Positions 53,836 to 63,201 of a stretch of DNA of 64,000 bases are shown here, piece after piece. This stretch comes from Sphingomonas sp. AR_OL41 (GTDB taxonomy: Bacteria; Pseudomonadota; Alphaproteobacteria; Sphingomonadales; Sphingomonadaceae). The DNA lies in the NCBI RefSeq assembly GCF_029911635.1, contig NZ_JARYTI010000007.1:62001-126000 (forward strand). The letters are read 5' to 3'. Every line of letters begins with the position of its first letter. Within the stretch, counting starts at the first letter, position 1. Both the position numbers and the translations under genes were made by a program. Below the pieces are notes generated by a model. That model made no database searches. It had not been told where the DNA came from and worked only from the letters and a program-made list of their open reading frames with translations.

Positions 53836-54687
53836 GTGAACGCAGTGAAAACCAGGAACGGCGCGACGGGATTGCGGCATGATTCGGGCGCGCACCAGCG
53901 CATCCCCGACGTGACGGCGGTCTCCGGCGCGCCGCATCCCGACGCAGAACTCAAGGCGGAAAGCGGCCGCCCGCTGGTCCTGCGCATCGGCAAACACCTG
54001 CGCGGCTTCTTCGATGCGTTGATCTCGTCTTCGTCGCTCGTCACCAACGACCCCGTGCTCGACATGCGCGACTTTGCCTGGACGCAGCTGCTGCGCGACC
54101 AGTGGGAAGCGATCCGCGACGAGGCGGTGTCGGTCGCGCTCCAGCCCGAAGCGGCGCCGAGCCTGGCGACGATCTCGCCCGACCACCGCGCGATCGCCAA
54201 GGTCAATATGTGGCGCTCGTTCTTTTTGTGGGGCTATGGTTACCCGGTCGATGAGAATCTCGCGCGCTGCCCGGCGACCACGAAGGTGATCCAGCAGATT
54301 CCAGGGCTGAACACGGCCTTCTTCTCGATCCTCGCACCCGGCACGCACATTCCCGACCATCGCGGCGTCACCAAGGCACTGATCACCTGCCATCTCGGCC
54401 TGATCGTGCCCAGGGACGGCGACGTGCGAATGCGCGTCGACGACCGTATACTGCGTTGGGGCGAGGGCGAGACCTTGGTGTTCGACGACACCTATCAGCA
54501 CGAGGTGTGGAACGACACGGAGAATACCCGCGTCGTGTTGCTGATTCAGTTCGCCCGCCCGCTGCGCAACCCCGGCAAATGGATCGCCGACACCTTCCTC
54601 AAGCTGATCCGTCGCACCGCCTTCGTCAAGGAAGCGCGCGACAACGTGCTCGCCTGGAACGCGGCGGTGAAGCAAATGGATGTCTGA
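53836..54687 (+). CDS. aspartyl/asparaginyl beta-hydroxylase family dioxygenase
   Basis: A 283-residue protein of the Asp/Asn beta-hydroxylase cupin family. It contains KVNMWRSFFLWGYGYP, the first His-containing iron motif HIPDHRG, then HLGLIVP, WGEGETLVFDDTYQHEVWN with the second His, and the 2-oxoglutarate-binding Arg in TRVVLLIQFARP. The start is GTG at 53836, five bases after GGAGG; an ATG at 53776 in frame has no such site. It probably hydroxylates a lipid or a peptide side chain, as other bacterial members do. It is convergent with the diguanylate cyclase gene. Confidence 0.88.
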   Translation: MNAVKTRNGATGLRHDSGAHQRIPDVTAVSGAPHPDAELKAESGRPLVLRIGKHLRGFFDALISSSSLVTNDPVLDMRDFAWTQLLRDQWEAIRDEAVSVALQPEAAPSLATISPDHRAIAKVNMWRSFFLWGYGYPVDENLARCPATTKVIQQIPGLNTAFFSILAPGTHIPDHRGVTKALITCHLGLIVPRDGDVRMRVDDRILRWGEGETLVFDDTYQHEVWNDTENTRVVLLIQFARPLRNPGKWIADTFLKLIRRTAFVKEARDNVLAWNAAVKQMDV

Positions 54688-54812
54688 CCCGGCCTGACCT
54701 CCGCGCCGGCGCGAACCGCCCCGTCGACGGCCTTCGTCATGGGTCGCCTGGCATGGGTGCGGGCGATCCGTCAGCCTGCCTCGCATGATCCAGGGGCCGG
54801 CCTTGTCGCACC

Positions 54813-56081
54813 CTAGGCGGCGACGGATTCCTGCACGGCATCACGCGGTCCGATGGCCCGGTTGCGGCCTGCAGCCTTGGCTTCGTAGAGCCTGAGGTCG
54901 GCCGCCTTGATTGCCTCGGCAAAGCCGCTGTCGGAATCGAGCAGCGAGATCCCGGCACTCGCCGTCACCGGCCAGCCGAGTCCGGCAACCTCCCGCGCGA
55001 CCGCCTGCGTCACCCGGCGACGCAACATCTCCGCCTCCTGCTGCGGCTGGTCGCCATAAAGCAGCAGCGCGAATTCCTCGCCGCCAAGCCGCGCGACATA
55101 GCTCCGCTCGGAACGCAGCGCGCCGGCGACGGCGACGATCACGCGATCACCGACATCATGGCCGAAATCGTCATTGACCCGCTTGAACAGATCGATGTCG
55201 ACGATCGCCACCGCGCGCGGCCGCCGCGCGGCGAAGCGCACCGCCAGCCCGCGCCGATTGTCGAGTCCGGTAAGCGGATCGGTATGCGCCATGATCGCCA
55301 GCGCGGCCGCACTCGCCCGCGCCTCGTCATGCTGATGCTTGAGTCGCATCAGGCGATCGCCGATGCCGACCGAGGTCAGCAGCATTTCGAGCGCGAGCGC
55401 GGCGAACAGCGCGTAGAGGAACAGCGCGAAGGGCCGGCCCAGCACGATATCGTGATAAAGGCTGGTCGCCCCCACGGCGATCAGGCACGACCAGGCGGCG
55501 GTCTGGAAGCGCGCCATGCGGCTACCGCGCGCGATCGCCTGGCCGAGCGCGAAGCATAACAGCAACAACACGCCGACCAGCACGGCGTTGCGCAACGCCA
55601 TGAAGAGCGGCGGACAGGGGTGGAGCAGCATCGCCGGGCTGGTCAGCGCTACCAGCCAGACCTGATGGCCGAGCAAACGATAGACCCGCGGTGAAATCAC
55701 GCCCGGTTCCAGCAGGCTGCGCAGGAACAGCCCGATGATGGCGATGGCGGAGTCGAACAGCAGGTCGCCCAGCACCTGCCGCGCGAAGCCATGGCGCGGA
55801 AACCATGGGTCGAGCGGCAGCGACGACAGCGTGATCGTCAACGCGATAAGGATCAGCACACGCGCGCCCTGCCAAATCAGGAAACGTTCGCGCAGAATCA
55901 GGAAGAAGGCGATATTATAGGCGACCGGCAGCAGCAGGAAGCCGAGGAACGCGCCCGTCAGGACACCAGACCAGTCGAGCGGCGTATGATCGGCAAAGCT
56001 CGATTGGGCCGCGGCAGGGGTGGCACTAAGCAGCAAAGCGACCGCGAGCGGCCACCAATGCCTGCATCTCTGCCCTGTCAT
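54813..56081 (-). CDS. membrane-bound diguanylate cyclase (7TM + GGDEF)
   Basis: A 422-residue protein. A signal-like start (LAVALLLSATPAAAQ) is followed by about seven membrane spans (residues 35-245), then a coiled linker (RLMRLKHQHDEARA) and a GGDEF domain starting HTDPLTGLDNRRG. The catalytic motif reads GGEEF within RLGGEEFALLL, an active variant, with no upstream RxxD product-inhibition site seen clearly. It makes cyclic di-GMP in response to an unknown signal. It is convergent with the beta-hydroxylase gene. Confidence 0.9.
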   Translation of the reverse strand: MTGQRCRHWWPLAVALLLSATPAAAQSSFADHTPLDWSGVLTGAFLGFLLLPVAYNIAFFLILRERFLIWQGARVLILIALTITLSSLPLDPWFPRHGFARQVLGDLLFDSAIAIIGLFLRSLLEPGVISPRVYRLLGHQVWLVALTSPAMLLHPCPPLFMALRNAVLVGVLLLLCFALGQAIARGSRMARFQTAAWSCLIAVGATSLYHDIVLGRPFALFLYALFAALALEMLLTSVGIGDRLMRLKHQHDEARASAAALAIMAHTDPLTGLDNRRGLAVRFAARRPRAVAIVDIDLFKRVNDDFGHDVGDRVIVAVAGALRSERSYVARLGGEEFALLLYGDQPQQEAEMLRRRVTQAVAREVAGLGWPVTASAGISLLDSDSGFAEAIKAADLRLYEAKAAGRNRAIGPRDAVQESVAA

Positions 56082-56265
56082 CGTTGTGCGCCCATCCGGG
56101 AAAGTACCTAAGCAAGCGGTTCTGATTTTTGGTTAAGGGCGCCGCATTCCTGCGCTCAGATCGCGCCGCGCACGTCGTGGTCGACATTCGTGACGGGATC
56201 CCGGGAGGAAACGGAAACCCGTCGTTTCGCGATCCCTGCTTGATCCGCGCCGTCCGGCAGCCCAC

Positions 56266-56847
56266 ATGACGCGCATGTTGATCGAGACCGAAACCACGCC
56301 CAACCCCGCAACGCTGAAATTCCTGCCCGGTCGGGCGGTGATGCCATCGGGCACGCGCGACTTCGCCACACCGGAAGAGGCCGATGCCTCGCCGCTGGCG
56401 GAGGCGCTGTTCGGGCTCGGCGACGTGACCGGCGTTTTCTTCGGCAGTGACTTCGTTTCGGTGACCGCGGCACCGGGCGTGGCCTGGGCGAGTCTGAAGC
56501 CCGATGTGCTGACGACACTGCTCGACCATTTCTCGGCCGATATGCCGCTGTTCAAGCCGGCCAGCGCAGGGTTCGCGGTCGGCGGCGGCGAGGAAAGCTT
56601 CGCCGACGACCCCGCCGATGCCGACATCGTCGCGCAGATCCGCGAGCTGATCGAAACGCGCGTGCGGCCGGCGGTCGCCAATGACGGTGGCGACATCGTT
56701 TATCGCGGCTTCGACAAGGGCAAGGTGTTCCTCCAGTTGCAGGGCGCCTGCTCGGGTTGCCCATCGTCCAGCGCGACGCTGAAGAACGGCATCGAACAAC
56801 TTCTCAAACATTATGTCCCCGAAGTGACCGAGGTGCGCGCGATCTGA
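56266..56847 (+). CDS. nfu: NifU-like Fe-S scaffold protein (Nfu)
   Basis: A 193-residue protein with an N-terminal Nfu_N domain (TETTPNPATLKFLPG) and a C-terminal NifU domain with the cluster-binding CSGCPS (C162 and C165) preceded by RPAVANDGGDI. It delivers clusters to targets late in assembly. ATG at 56266 or 56275 may be the start. The gene heads the rightward housekeeping run and is followed by rutE-like, tsaB and rimI genes, as in many Sphingomonadales genomes. Confidence 0.95.
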   Translation: MTRMLIETETTPNPATLKFLPGRAVMPSGTRDFATPEEADASPLAEALFGLGDVTGVFFGSDFVSVTAAPGVAWASLKPDVLTTLLDHFSADMPLFKPASAGFAVGGGEESFADDPADADIVAQIRELIETRVRPAVANDGGDIVYRGFDKGKVFLQLQGACSGCPSSSATLKNGIEQLLKHYVPEVTEVRAI

Positions 56848-56902
56848 TCGCTGCGCGCCCGGTTCTCCACGTCTTTCCACGTCCACAGCCAAGGTAACCG
56901 CC

Positions 56903-57493
56903 ATGGGCAAGCCGCTCGATGACGCCGCACTCGACACGATCTTCCGCGCCGCACGGAGCTATAACGGCTATACCGATCAGCCCGTCGCGGAGAGCGAACT
57001 GCACGCGATCTGGGACCTGATGAAATGGGGCCCGACCTCGGCGAACCAACTACCGGCGCGGCTGATCTGGTGTGTGAGCGAGGAAGCCAAGGCGAAGCTC
57101 GCGGCGTGCTCCAGCGCGCAGAATGCGCCCAAGATCCTCAAGGCGCCGGTCACCGTGATCATCGGCATGGACCGCGACTTTCACGAACATCTGCCCGAGT
57201 TCTTTCCCCATGTCGACGCGCGGCCATGGTTCGCGGACCCGGCGGCACGCGAGGTCTCGGCCTTTCGTAATGCGACCCTGCAGGGCGCCTATTTCATCAT
57301 CGCCGCCCGCGCGCTGGGACTAGACACCGGGCCAATGTCGGGGTTCGACAACAAGGCGGTCGACGCAGCGTTCTTCGCCGAAACGCCCAACGTGACGTCG
57401 AACTTCATCGCGACGCTCGGCCATGGCGATCCGGCCACGATCTTCGGCCGGCTGCCGCGCCCGGCGTTCGAGAAGTTCAACACGATCGCTTGA
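56903..57493 (+). CDS. malonic semialdehyde reductase / nitroreductase-family protein (RutE-like)
   Basis: A 196-residue nitroreductase-fold flavoprotein. It opens with FRAARSYNGYTDQPVAES, contains LMKWGPTSANQLPARL, the FMN-contact Arg region VSAFRNATLQGAYFIIAARALGLDTGPMSGFD (in part NATLQGAYFIIAARALG), and closes with GHGDPATIFGRLPRP. That pattern matches the RutE group (3-hydroxypropionic/malonic semialdehyde reductase in pyrimidine catabolism). No other rut genes are present, so a general reductase role is as likely. It lies 55 bp after nfu in the same direction. Confidence 0.88.
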   Translation: MGKPLDDAALDTIFRAARSYNGYTDQPVAESELHAIWDLMKWGPTSANQLPARLIWCVSEEAKAKLAACSSAQNAPKILKAPVTVIIGMDRDFHEHLPEFFPHVDARPWFADPAAREVSAFRNATLQGAYFIIAARALGLDTGPMSGFDNKAVDAAFFAETPNVTSNFIATLGHGDPATIFGRLPRPAFEKFNTIA

Positions 57494-57554
57494 AATACTT
57501 GCGGCATGGCGCAGCGGCAGTAAGCAACGTCGCCGTGGTCCAGGGCCCCCCTTC

Positions 57555-58178
57555 ATGCTGACACTGGTCATCGAAACCGCGACGGCGGCATGCTCGGTCG
57601 CGCTCATTGCCGACGGTGCGATCGTCGCCGCGCGTCACGAGGTCGTCGGGCGTGGGCATGCCGAGCGACTGCTGCCGATGATCGCCGAACTGCCGGGTGG
57701 CGGGCGCGCCGGCCATATTCTCGTCGATGTCGGGCCGGGCAGCTTTACGGGCATCCGCGTCGGCATCGCGGCAGCACGCGGCCTCGCGCTGGGATGGCAT
57801 GCCGGCATATCGGGCTACTCGTCGCTCGCCCTGATCGCGGCGGCGGGTTTCACGGCAGAACCTGACAGCGAGTCGCTTGCGGTGGTGCTCGAAGGTGGGC
57901 ATGGCGAGGTCTTCATGCAGCCCTTCGTCGCCCGTCCGCTTGCGCCGATCGCGCCGCTCGCCTCGCTTCGGCCCGAGGCGGCAGTGGCAGCGCTCGGCGA
58001 CCGCGTCGCGATCGGCAACGGCATCCGATTCCTTACCGCGATCGTTCCCGGCATCGCCGCGCGCGAGACGTTGCCGCGTGCCAGCGACGCGTTGCTGCTG
58101 CCGCCGGACTTCTCGCTCCTTGATCCGACGCCGATCTATGGTCGCGCGCCGGACGCGACGCCCATCGCTGCGCAATGA
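57555..58178 (+). CDS. tsaB: tRNA threonylcarbamoyladenosine biosynthesis protein TsaB
   Basis: A 207-residue ASKHA-fold protein, the partner of TsaD in making the t6A base of ANN-decoding tRNAs. It begins LTLVIETATAACSVAL, then HAERLLPMI, GPGSFTGIRVGIAAARGLALG and a shorter C-terminal half than TsaD. ATG at 57555 is clear. Its end overlaps rimI by 4 bp, a common pairing in bacteria. Confidence 0.94.
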   Translation: MLTLVIETATAACSVALIADGAIVAARHEVVGRGHAERLLPMIAELPGGGRAGHILVDVGPGSFTGIRVGIAAARGLALGWHAGISGYSSLALIAAAGFTAEPDSESLAVVLEGGHGEVFMQPFVARPLAPIAPLASLRPEAAVAALGDRVAIGNGIRFLTAIVPGIAARETLPRASDALLLPPDFSLLDPTPIYGRAPDATPIAAQ

Positions 58179-58660
58179 ACACGGTGTTCAACATGGTCGA
58201 GCTGCGCGTCGGCGGGGTCGGCGATCTGGCGCTGCTCGAAACCATCATGACGGAAGCCTTTGAGCCACGCTTTGGTGAGGCATGGACACGTGGCCAATGT
58301 CTGGGGATCCTTGCCATGCCGGGGGTGTGGTTGACGATCGCGATGGTCGATGGCGAAGCAGCCGGCTTTGCCTTGTCGCGCAGCGTTGCCGACGAGGCGG
58401 AGTTGTTGTTGCTGGCGGTAAGACCGGCGCGACGTCGGCGCGGCGTTGGCGCCGCGTTGTTGCGCGCGATGATGACACAGGCGCGGGCGACGGGCGCCGC
58501 GCATGTCCATCTGGAAGTGCGCGAGGGCAATGAAGCCGTCAAATTGTACCATGCGACAGGTTTCGCCAAGGTCGGCGAGCGGCGCAATTACTATCGAGGA
58601 GCTTCGGGGCAAACATTCAATGCCCTGACCTACCGCCGTGATATTGCTGTGGAACAATAG
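58175..58660 (+). CDS. rimI: ribosomal-protein-alanine N-acetyltransferase
   Basis: A 161-residue GNAT with LLLLAVRPARRRRGVGAALLRAMM carrying the acetyl-CoA loop, HLEVREGNEAVKLYHATGF and RRNYYRGASGQTFNALTY near the C-terminus. NAxxLYxxxGF and RxxYY are RimI hallmarks; the enzyme acetylates the N-terminus of ribosomal protein S18. ATG at 58175 overlaps the tsaB stop. The call also rests on position after tsaB. Confidence 0.93.
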   Translation: MNTVFNMVELRVGGVGDLALLETIMTEAFEPRFGEAWTRGQCLGILAMPGVWLTIAMVDGEAAGFALSRSVADEAELLLLAVRPARRRRGVGAALLRAMMTQARATGAAHVHLEVREGNEAVKLYHATGFAKVGERRNYYRGASGQTFNALTYRRDIAVEQ

Positions 58661-58756
58661 CCCGCGATAAAAATGGTTGCCCGGCCCCGCGAAAAGCGCG
58701 ATAGAACCATAATGGCTTGAATTTGAGCCAGCCGGCTGGGGGACGAAAGGTCAAAA

Positions 58757-59170
58757 ATGGATAATAGTGACGAAATGCAGGAAACCTTGATCACGCTGAC
58801 CGCGGATATTGTCGCAGCGCATGTCAGCAACAACAGCGTCGCGGTCTCCGACCTGCCGCTGCTGATCAACAATGTGCACGGCGCGCTCGCCGGCCTCGGT
58901 GGCCCGGCCCCGGTGGTCGAAGTGAAGCAGGAACCTGCCGTTTCGATCCGCTCCTCGATCAAGCCCGACTTCATCGTCTGCCTGGAAGACGGCAAGAAGC
59001 TCAAGATGCTCAAGCGCCACCTGATGACGCATTACCAGATGACCCCTGACCAGTATCGCGCCAAGTGGAACCTGCCGGCCGAATATCCGATGGTCGCCCC
59101 CAACTATGCCGAGCAGCGTCGTACGCTGGCCAAGAAGATCGGCCTGGGTACCAAGCGCCGCAAGCGCTGA
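58757..59170 (+). CDS. mucR: MucR/Ros-family zinc-finger regulator
   Basis: A 137-residue alphaproteobacterial regulator. The zinc finger is C75-x2-D78-x9-H88-x3-H92, so an Asp replaces the second Cys of the classic C2H2 site, a form known in Ros/MucR relatives. It is followed by the conserved [24 protein letters not shown]. Family members bind AT-rich promoter DNA and control envelope, polysaccharide and motility genes. The 96-bp upstream gap is comparatively AT-rich, as expected of autoregulation. A strong terminator follows. Confidence 0.95.
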   Translation: MDNSDEMQETLITLTADIVAAHVSNNSVAVSDLPLLINNVHGALAGLGGPAPVVEVKQEPAVSIRSSIKPDFIVCLEDGKKLKMLKRHLMTHYQMTPDQYRAKWNLPAEYPMVAPNYAEQRRTLAKKIGLGTKRRKR

Positions 59171-59192
59171 GCGCTAACGCCGCGAGGCATTG

Positions 59193-59230
59193 AAACGCCG
59201 CTGGCGACCCTGTGTCGCCGGCGGCGTTTT
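59193..59230 (+). terminator. intrinsic terminator after mucR
   Basis: AAACGCCGC-TGGCGAC pairs with GTCGCC-GGCGGCGTTT across a CCTGT loop and is followed by TTTT on the plus strand. The stem is about 15 bp, placed 22 bp after the mucR stop. Confidence 0.9.
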
Positions 59231-59289
59231 CGCGCTCCGCCGGTCACTCTTTCCTTTATCAACAAGCTGCGAGGGCCTACATCGTCCCG

Positions 59290-59712
59290 ATGGCACGCAA
59301 GATCGACCTCGAAGCCTTGTGCAATGAAAAGGGGCTGCGCATCACCGAGCAGCGTCGCGTGATCGCGCGCGTGCTGTCCGAAGCCGACGATCATCCCGAT
59401 GTCGAGAAGGTCTATGAGCGCGCCTCGGCGATCGATCCGGGTATTTCGATCGCCACGGTTTACCGGACGGTGCGTCTGTTCGAAGAGGCGGGTATTCTCG
59501 ACCGGCATGATTTCGGCGACGGCCGCTCGCGCTACGAACCTGCGCCGGAGGCACATCACGATCATCTGATCGACGTCGAGACCGGCAAGGTGATCGAGTT
59601 CGTCGATCCGGAGCTGGAGCAACTGCAAAAGGCCATTGCCGAGAAGCTCGGCTTCCGCCTCGTCGACCACCGCATGGAATTATATGGCGTCTCTCTCGAC
59701 CGCAAAGGTTAG
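59290..59712 (+). CDS. fur: Fur-family metal-dependent regulator
   Basis: A 140-residue regulator with the Fur winged helix (GLRITEQRRVIARVL, DVEKVYERASAIDPGISIATVYRTVRLFEEAG in part ISIATVYRTV) and the dimerisation/metal-binding domain with HHDHLIDVETGK. There is no CxxC structural-zinc pair; the only cysteine is near the N-terminus (LEALCNEKG). That is usual among alphaproteobacterial Fur/Mur proteins, which respond to iron or manganese. ATG at 59290 is chosen. The plsC start overlaps the end by 29 bp. Confidence 0.92.
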   Translation: MARKIDLEALCNEKGLRITEQRRVIARVLSEADDHPDVEKVYERASAIDPGISIATVYRTVRLFEEAGILDRHDFGDGRSRYEPAPEAHHDHLIDVETGKVIEFVDPELEQLQKAIAEKLGFRLVDHRMELYGVSLDRKG

Positions 59713-60595
59713 GACGCTGGGGGCGATCGATCCCGTCGCCCGCGCAGAAGCGGCCGCCGGCATCGCCGCGCCGGTCGATGCGATGGGCTGGATCCGGATC
59801 GGGTTGCGCGCGACGGGCCTGGCGCTCTCGCTCCTGCTGGCGATCCCGCTGCACTATCTGTGGCGCCTGCTGCACATCGGTTCGCCCTGGCCGCGCATCT
59901 ATCTCAGCTGGGCGGCACGTCTGGCGGGTGCACGGGTGACGCGGATTGGCGTGCCGCTGCGGCGCGACGTGTTCTACATCTCCAATCATCTAAGCTGGAT
60001 CGACATCCTCGCCATCGCCGGACAGAGCGGCACCGCCTTCGTCGCCAAGGAAGAGTTGCGCGACGCGCCGGTGGTCGGCTGGCTGGCGACGCTGAATCGC
60101 ACTGTATTCGTCAAGCGCGAGAACCGCATGGGCGTGGCCGAACAGATCAACGCGTTGCGCGACGCGTTGACCGAGAACTGGTCCGTCACCGTCTTTCCCG
60201 AAGGCACGACCACCGACGGCCGCTCGCTGCTGCCGTTCAAGACGCCGATGCTGCGCGTGCTCGAACCGCCGCCGCCTGGCGTGCTCGTCCAGCCGGTGCT
60301 GCTGGAATATGGCAAGGTCGGCGAGGAGATTGGCTGGATCGGAGTCGAGGCCGGCATCGACAATGCCAAGCGCATCCTGTCGCGGCGCGGCAGCTTCCCG
60401 CTCAAGGTGCACTTTCTCGAGCCCTTCCACCCGCGCGACTTTCCCGGTCGCAAGGCGATCGCGGCCGAGAGCCGGCGGCGGATCGAGACCGCGCTGATCG
60501 CGGTGCTGGGCGAGCCGCTCCGCCCGTTCGCGTTCGACGTCGCACCGGTACGCTATGAGAGCCCGGCCGCTGCGACGGCAGAGGGACTTAATTAA
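59684..60595 (+). CDS. plsC: 1-acyl-sn-glycerol-3-phosphate acyltransferase
   Basis: A protein of about 303 residues. A membrane span (GLALSLLLAIPLHYLW) is followed by the acyltransferase motifs NHLSWID (H-x4-D), KRENRMGVAEQ and FPEGTTTDGRSLLPFK. It makes phosphatidic acid in phospholipid synthesis. ATG at 59684 overlaps fur; ATG at 59783 just before the membrane span is possible and would leave an intergenic gap. The stop lies 27 bp before miaB. Confidence 0.92.
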   Translation: MASLSTAKVRTLGAIDPVARAEAAAGIAAPVDAMGWIRIGLRATGLALSLLLAIPLHYLWRLLHIGSPWPRIYLSWAARLAGARVTRIGVPLRRDVFYISNHLSWIDILAIAGQSGTAFVAKEELRDAPVVGWLATLNRTVFVKRENRMGVAEQINALRDALTENWSVTVFPEGTTTDGRSLLPFKTPMLRVLEPPPPGVLVQPVLLEYGKVGEEIGWIGVEAGIDNAKRILSRRGSFPLKVHFLEPFHPRDFPGRKAIAAESRRRIETALIAVLGEPLRPFAFDVAPVRYESPAAATAEGLN

Positions 60596-60622
60596 GCGCC
60601 GCGCTTCCGTTATAGCGCCGCG

Positions 60623-61945
60623 ATGACCCGTTCCCCCAAGACCCTCCCAAAGACCTATCACGTCAAGTCGTTCGGCTGCCAGATGAACGTCTATGACGGC
60701 GAGCGCATGGCCGAGCTGATGGGCGCGCAAGGGCTGACCGCGACCGACGACGCCAACACCGCCGACCTCGTCATCCTCAACACCTGCCACATCCGCGAGC
60801 GCGCGACCGAGAAGGTCTATTCCGACATCGGCCGGCTGCGCAAACATGGCAGCGACCCGATGATCGCGGTCGCCGGCTGCGTCGCGCAGGCCGAAGGCGC
60901 CGAGATCGTCCGGCGCGCCAGGGTCGATGTCGTGGTCGGACCGCAAGCGTATCACAACCTGCCCGCGCTGGTGGCGCAGGCGGCGGCGGGCACCGCGGCG
61001 CTCGACACCGACATGCCGCTGGCCAACAAGTTCGGCGCGCTGCCGGCGCGCCGCAAGGTCGGGCCGACCGCCTTCCTGACGGTGCAGGAAGGGTGCGACA
61101 AGTTCTGCACCTATTGCGTGGTGCCCTATACGCGCGGCGCCGAGGTCAGCCGGCCGTTCGCCGCGATTGTCGATGAAGCGAAGGCGCTGGTCGACGCCGG
61201 CGCACGCGAGATCACGCTGCTCGGCCAGAACGTCAACGCCTGGGTCGATGCCGACGGGCGCGGGCTCGATCACCTGATCCGCGCGCTCGACCGGATCGCG
61301 GGGCTCAAGCGCATCCGCTACACCACCAGCCACCCCAACGACATGACGCAAGGCCTGATCGACGCACACCGCGACGTCGAGAGCCTGATGCCGTTCCTCC
61401 ATTTGCCGGTGCAGTCGGGCAGCGACCGCGTGCTGAAGGCGATGAACCGCAGCCACAGCACCGACTCATATCTGCGCGTGCTCGACCGGGTGCGCGCGGC
61501 GCGGCCCGACATCGCACTGTCGGGCGATTTCATCGTCGGCTTCCCGGGCGAGAGCGACGAAGAGTTCGCGGATACGCTGCGGCTGGTCGATACGGTCGGC
61601 TATGCACAGGCTTTCAGCTTCAAATACTCGCCCCGCCCGGGCACGCCGGCGGCCGAGATGGACGGCCAGATCGCGGCGGATGTGATGGACGAGCGACTGC
61701 AGCGGCTGCAGGCGGCGATCAACCGCGACCAGGCGGCGTTCAATGCCGCGACGGTTGGCCGGACCTGCGACGTGCTGATCGAGCGCCATGGCAAGCTGCC
61801 CGGGCAGATGCTCGGCAAGTCGCCCTGGCTGCACTCGGTCCATCTCATCACCGACGCGATGATCGGCGACCTGCTGCGGGTCGAGATCACCGCAGCGGGC
61901 CCCAATTCGGTCAGCGCAGTCGAGCGGCTGCGGATTGCTGCGTAG
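60623..61945 (+). CDS. miaB: tRNA-2-methylthio-N6-dimethylallyladenosine synthase
   Basis: A 440-residue radical-SAM methylthiotransferase that adds the methylthio group to A37 of tRNAs. It has the N-terminal cluster domain ([10 protein letters not shown] with C19, [15 protein letters not shown]), the radical-SAM cysteines in [16 protein letters not shown], and a C-terminal TRAM domain ([19 protein letters not shown] in part [13 protein letters not shown]). The gene precedes phoH and ybeY, the standard order in many proteobacteria. Confidence 0.97.
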   Translation: MTRSPKTLPKTYHVKSFGCQMNVYDGERMAELMGAQGLTATDDANTADLVILNTCHIRERATEKVYSDIGRLRKHGSDPMIAVAGCVAQAEGAEIVRRARVDVVVGPQAYHNLPALVAQAAAGTAALDTDMPLANKFGALPARRKVGPTAFLTVQEGCDKFCTYCVVPYTRGAEVSRPFAAIVDEAKALVDAGAREITLLGQNVNAWVDADGRGLDHLIRALDRIAGLKRIRYTTSHPNDMTQGLIDAHRDVESLMPFLHLPVQSGSDRVLKAMNRSHSTDSYLRVLDRVRAARPDIALSGDFIVGFPGESDEEFADTLRLVDTVGYAQAFSFKYSPRPGTPAAEMDGQIAADVMDERLQRLQAAINRDQAAFNAATVGRTCDVLIERHGKLPGQMLGKSPWLHSVHLITDAMIGDLLRVEITAAGPNSVSAVERLRIAA

Positions 61946-62032
61946 CGACGGGTGTGGCGTTTGCGGCACGCCGACGCATTGAAGTAGCGGGATCGACGAT
62001 TTTTTCCTGTCGCGGTCGCACGCTTCCTGTCA

Positions 62033-62048
62033 CATTCGCATGCGAATG
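62033..62048. promoter_or_regulatory. 16-bp perfect palindrome upstream of phoH
   Basis: CATTCGCATGCGAATG is its own reverse complement and lies in the 210-bp gap between miaB and phoH, about 110 bp before the phoH start. It is long for a chance palindrome and has the form of a dimeric regulator site; the binding protein is unknown. Confidence 0.4.
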
Positions 62049-62155
62049 ATGCGTGCCCGCCCAGCCGTTGCACATCGCGGAGCGATCCGCCTGCCGCACC
62101 GTTCACCCTCGTCCCGCTACCGTCGCCCGTCCCTCGCTTCAGTCAAAGGAGCCGC

Positions 62156-63154
62156 ATGAGCCGCAAACCTGTCCCCGCCCAGATCGGTGATCGCAGCCGC
62201 GTCGAGCTGCTGTTCGACAAGCCGCAACTCCTCGCCCAGCTGTTCGGCCAATATGACCAGAACCTCGTGGCGCTGGAGAACAGGCTCGGCGTCTACATCA
62301 CGGCGCGCGGCAACAAGGTCGGGCTGGAAGGGTCGGCCGAACAGGTGGCGATGGCGCGCGACGTGCTCAACGATCTCTACAAGCGCATCCAGCGCGGCGA
62401 GGATGTCGATACCGGGCTGGTCGATGCGTCGATCGCGATGGCGGCCGAGCCGATGCTGACCGGAATCGTCCGCGCCGACGGCTCGTCCGCGCCCGGCATC
62501 ATGATCCGCACGCGCAAGAAGACGATCGTGCCGCGCACCCCGGCACAGGCGCATTACATGCAGCAGCTGGTGTCCAACGACATGATCTTCGCGCTCGGTC
62601 CGGCGGGCACCGGCAAGACCTATATCGCGGTGGCGCAGGCGGTGGCGCAGCTGATCACCGGCAGCGTGCAGCGGCTGATCCTGTCGCGGCCTGCGGTCGA
62701 GGCGGGCGAGAAGCTGGGCTTCCTGCCCGGCGATATGAAGGAGAAGGTCGATCCCTATCTTCGCCCCCTCTACGACGCGCTGTACGATTGCCTGCCGGCC
62801 GAGCAGGTGGAGCGGCGCATCGCCTCGGGCGAGATCGAGATCGCGCCGATCGCCTTCATGCGCGGCCGCACGCTGGCCGATGCCTTCATCATCCTCGACG
62901 AGGCGCAGAACACCACGCCGGGGCAGATGAAGATGTTCCTGACGCGCTTCGGCGAGAACAGCCGGATGGTGATCTGCGGTGACCCCAACCAGACCGATCT
63001 GCCCGGCGGCGTCGGCTCGTCGGGGCTCGCCGATGCGACGATGCGCCTCGAAGGGGTCGAGGGCATCGCGCTGGCGCGCTTCACCGCCAAAGACGTGGTG
63101 CGCCACCCGATCGTCGGGCGGATCGTCGAAGCCTATGAGGGGCAGGAGGCTTGA
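62156..63154 (+). CDS. phoH: PhoH-like ATPase
   Basis: A 332-residue protein. The N-terminal KH-like RNA-binding part (ALENRLGVYITARGNKVGLEG) precedes the ATPase domain with GPAGTGKTYIAVAQA, LSRPAVEAGEKLGFLPGD, FIILDEAQNT and GDPNQTDLPGG. It is thought to act as an RNA-associated ATPase linked with YbeY. It is followed by a toxin-antitoxin pair instead of directly by ybeY. Confidence 0.95.
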   Translation: MSRKPVPAQIGDRSRVELLFDKPQLLAQLFGQYDQNLVALENRLGVYITARGNKVGLEGSAEQVAMARDVLNDLYKRIQRGEDVDTGLVDASIAMAAEPMLTGIVRADGSSAPGIMIRTRKKTIVPRTPAQAHYMQQLVSNDMIFALGPAGTGKTYIAVAQAVAQLITGSVQRLILSRPAVEAGEKLGFLPGDMKEKVDPYLRPLYDALYDCLPAEQVERRIASGEIEIAPIAFMRGRTLADAFIILDEAQNTTPGQMKMFLTRFGENSRMVICGDPNQTDLPGGVGSSGLADATMRLEGVEGIALARFTAKDVVRHPIVGRIVEAYEGQEA

Positions 63155-63159
63155 TGGGC

Positions 63160-63190
63160 GGGATATCCTTTCATATATGAGGGATATCCC
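63160..63190. promoter_or_regulatory. inverted GGATATCC sites, probable VapB operator
   Basis: GGGATATCC (63160-63168) and GGATATCCC (63182-63190) are inverted copies around an AT-rich centre with CATATATG. They end 12 bp before the antitoxin start, the normal place of a VapBC autoregulatory operator. Confidence 0.65.
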
Positions 63191-63201
63191 GGGAGGACGC
63201 G

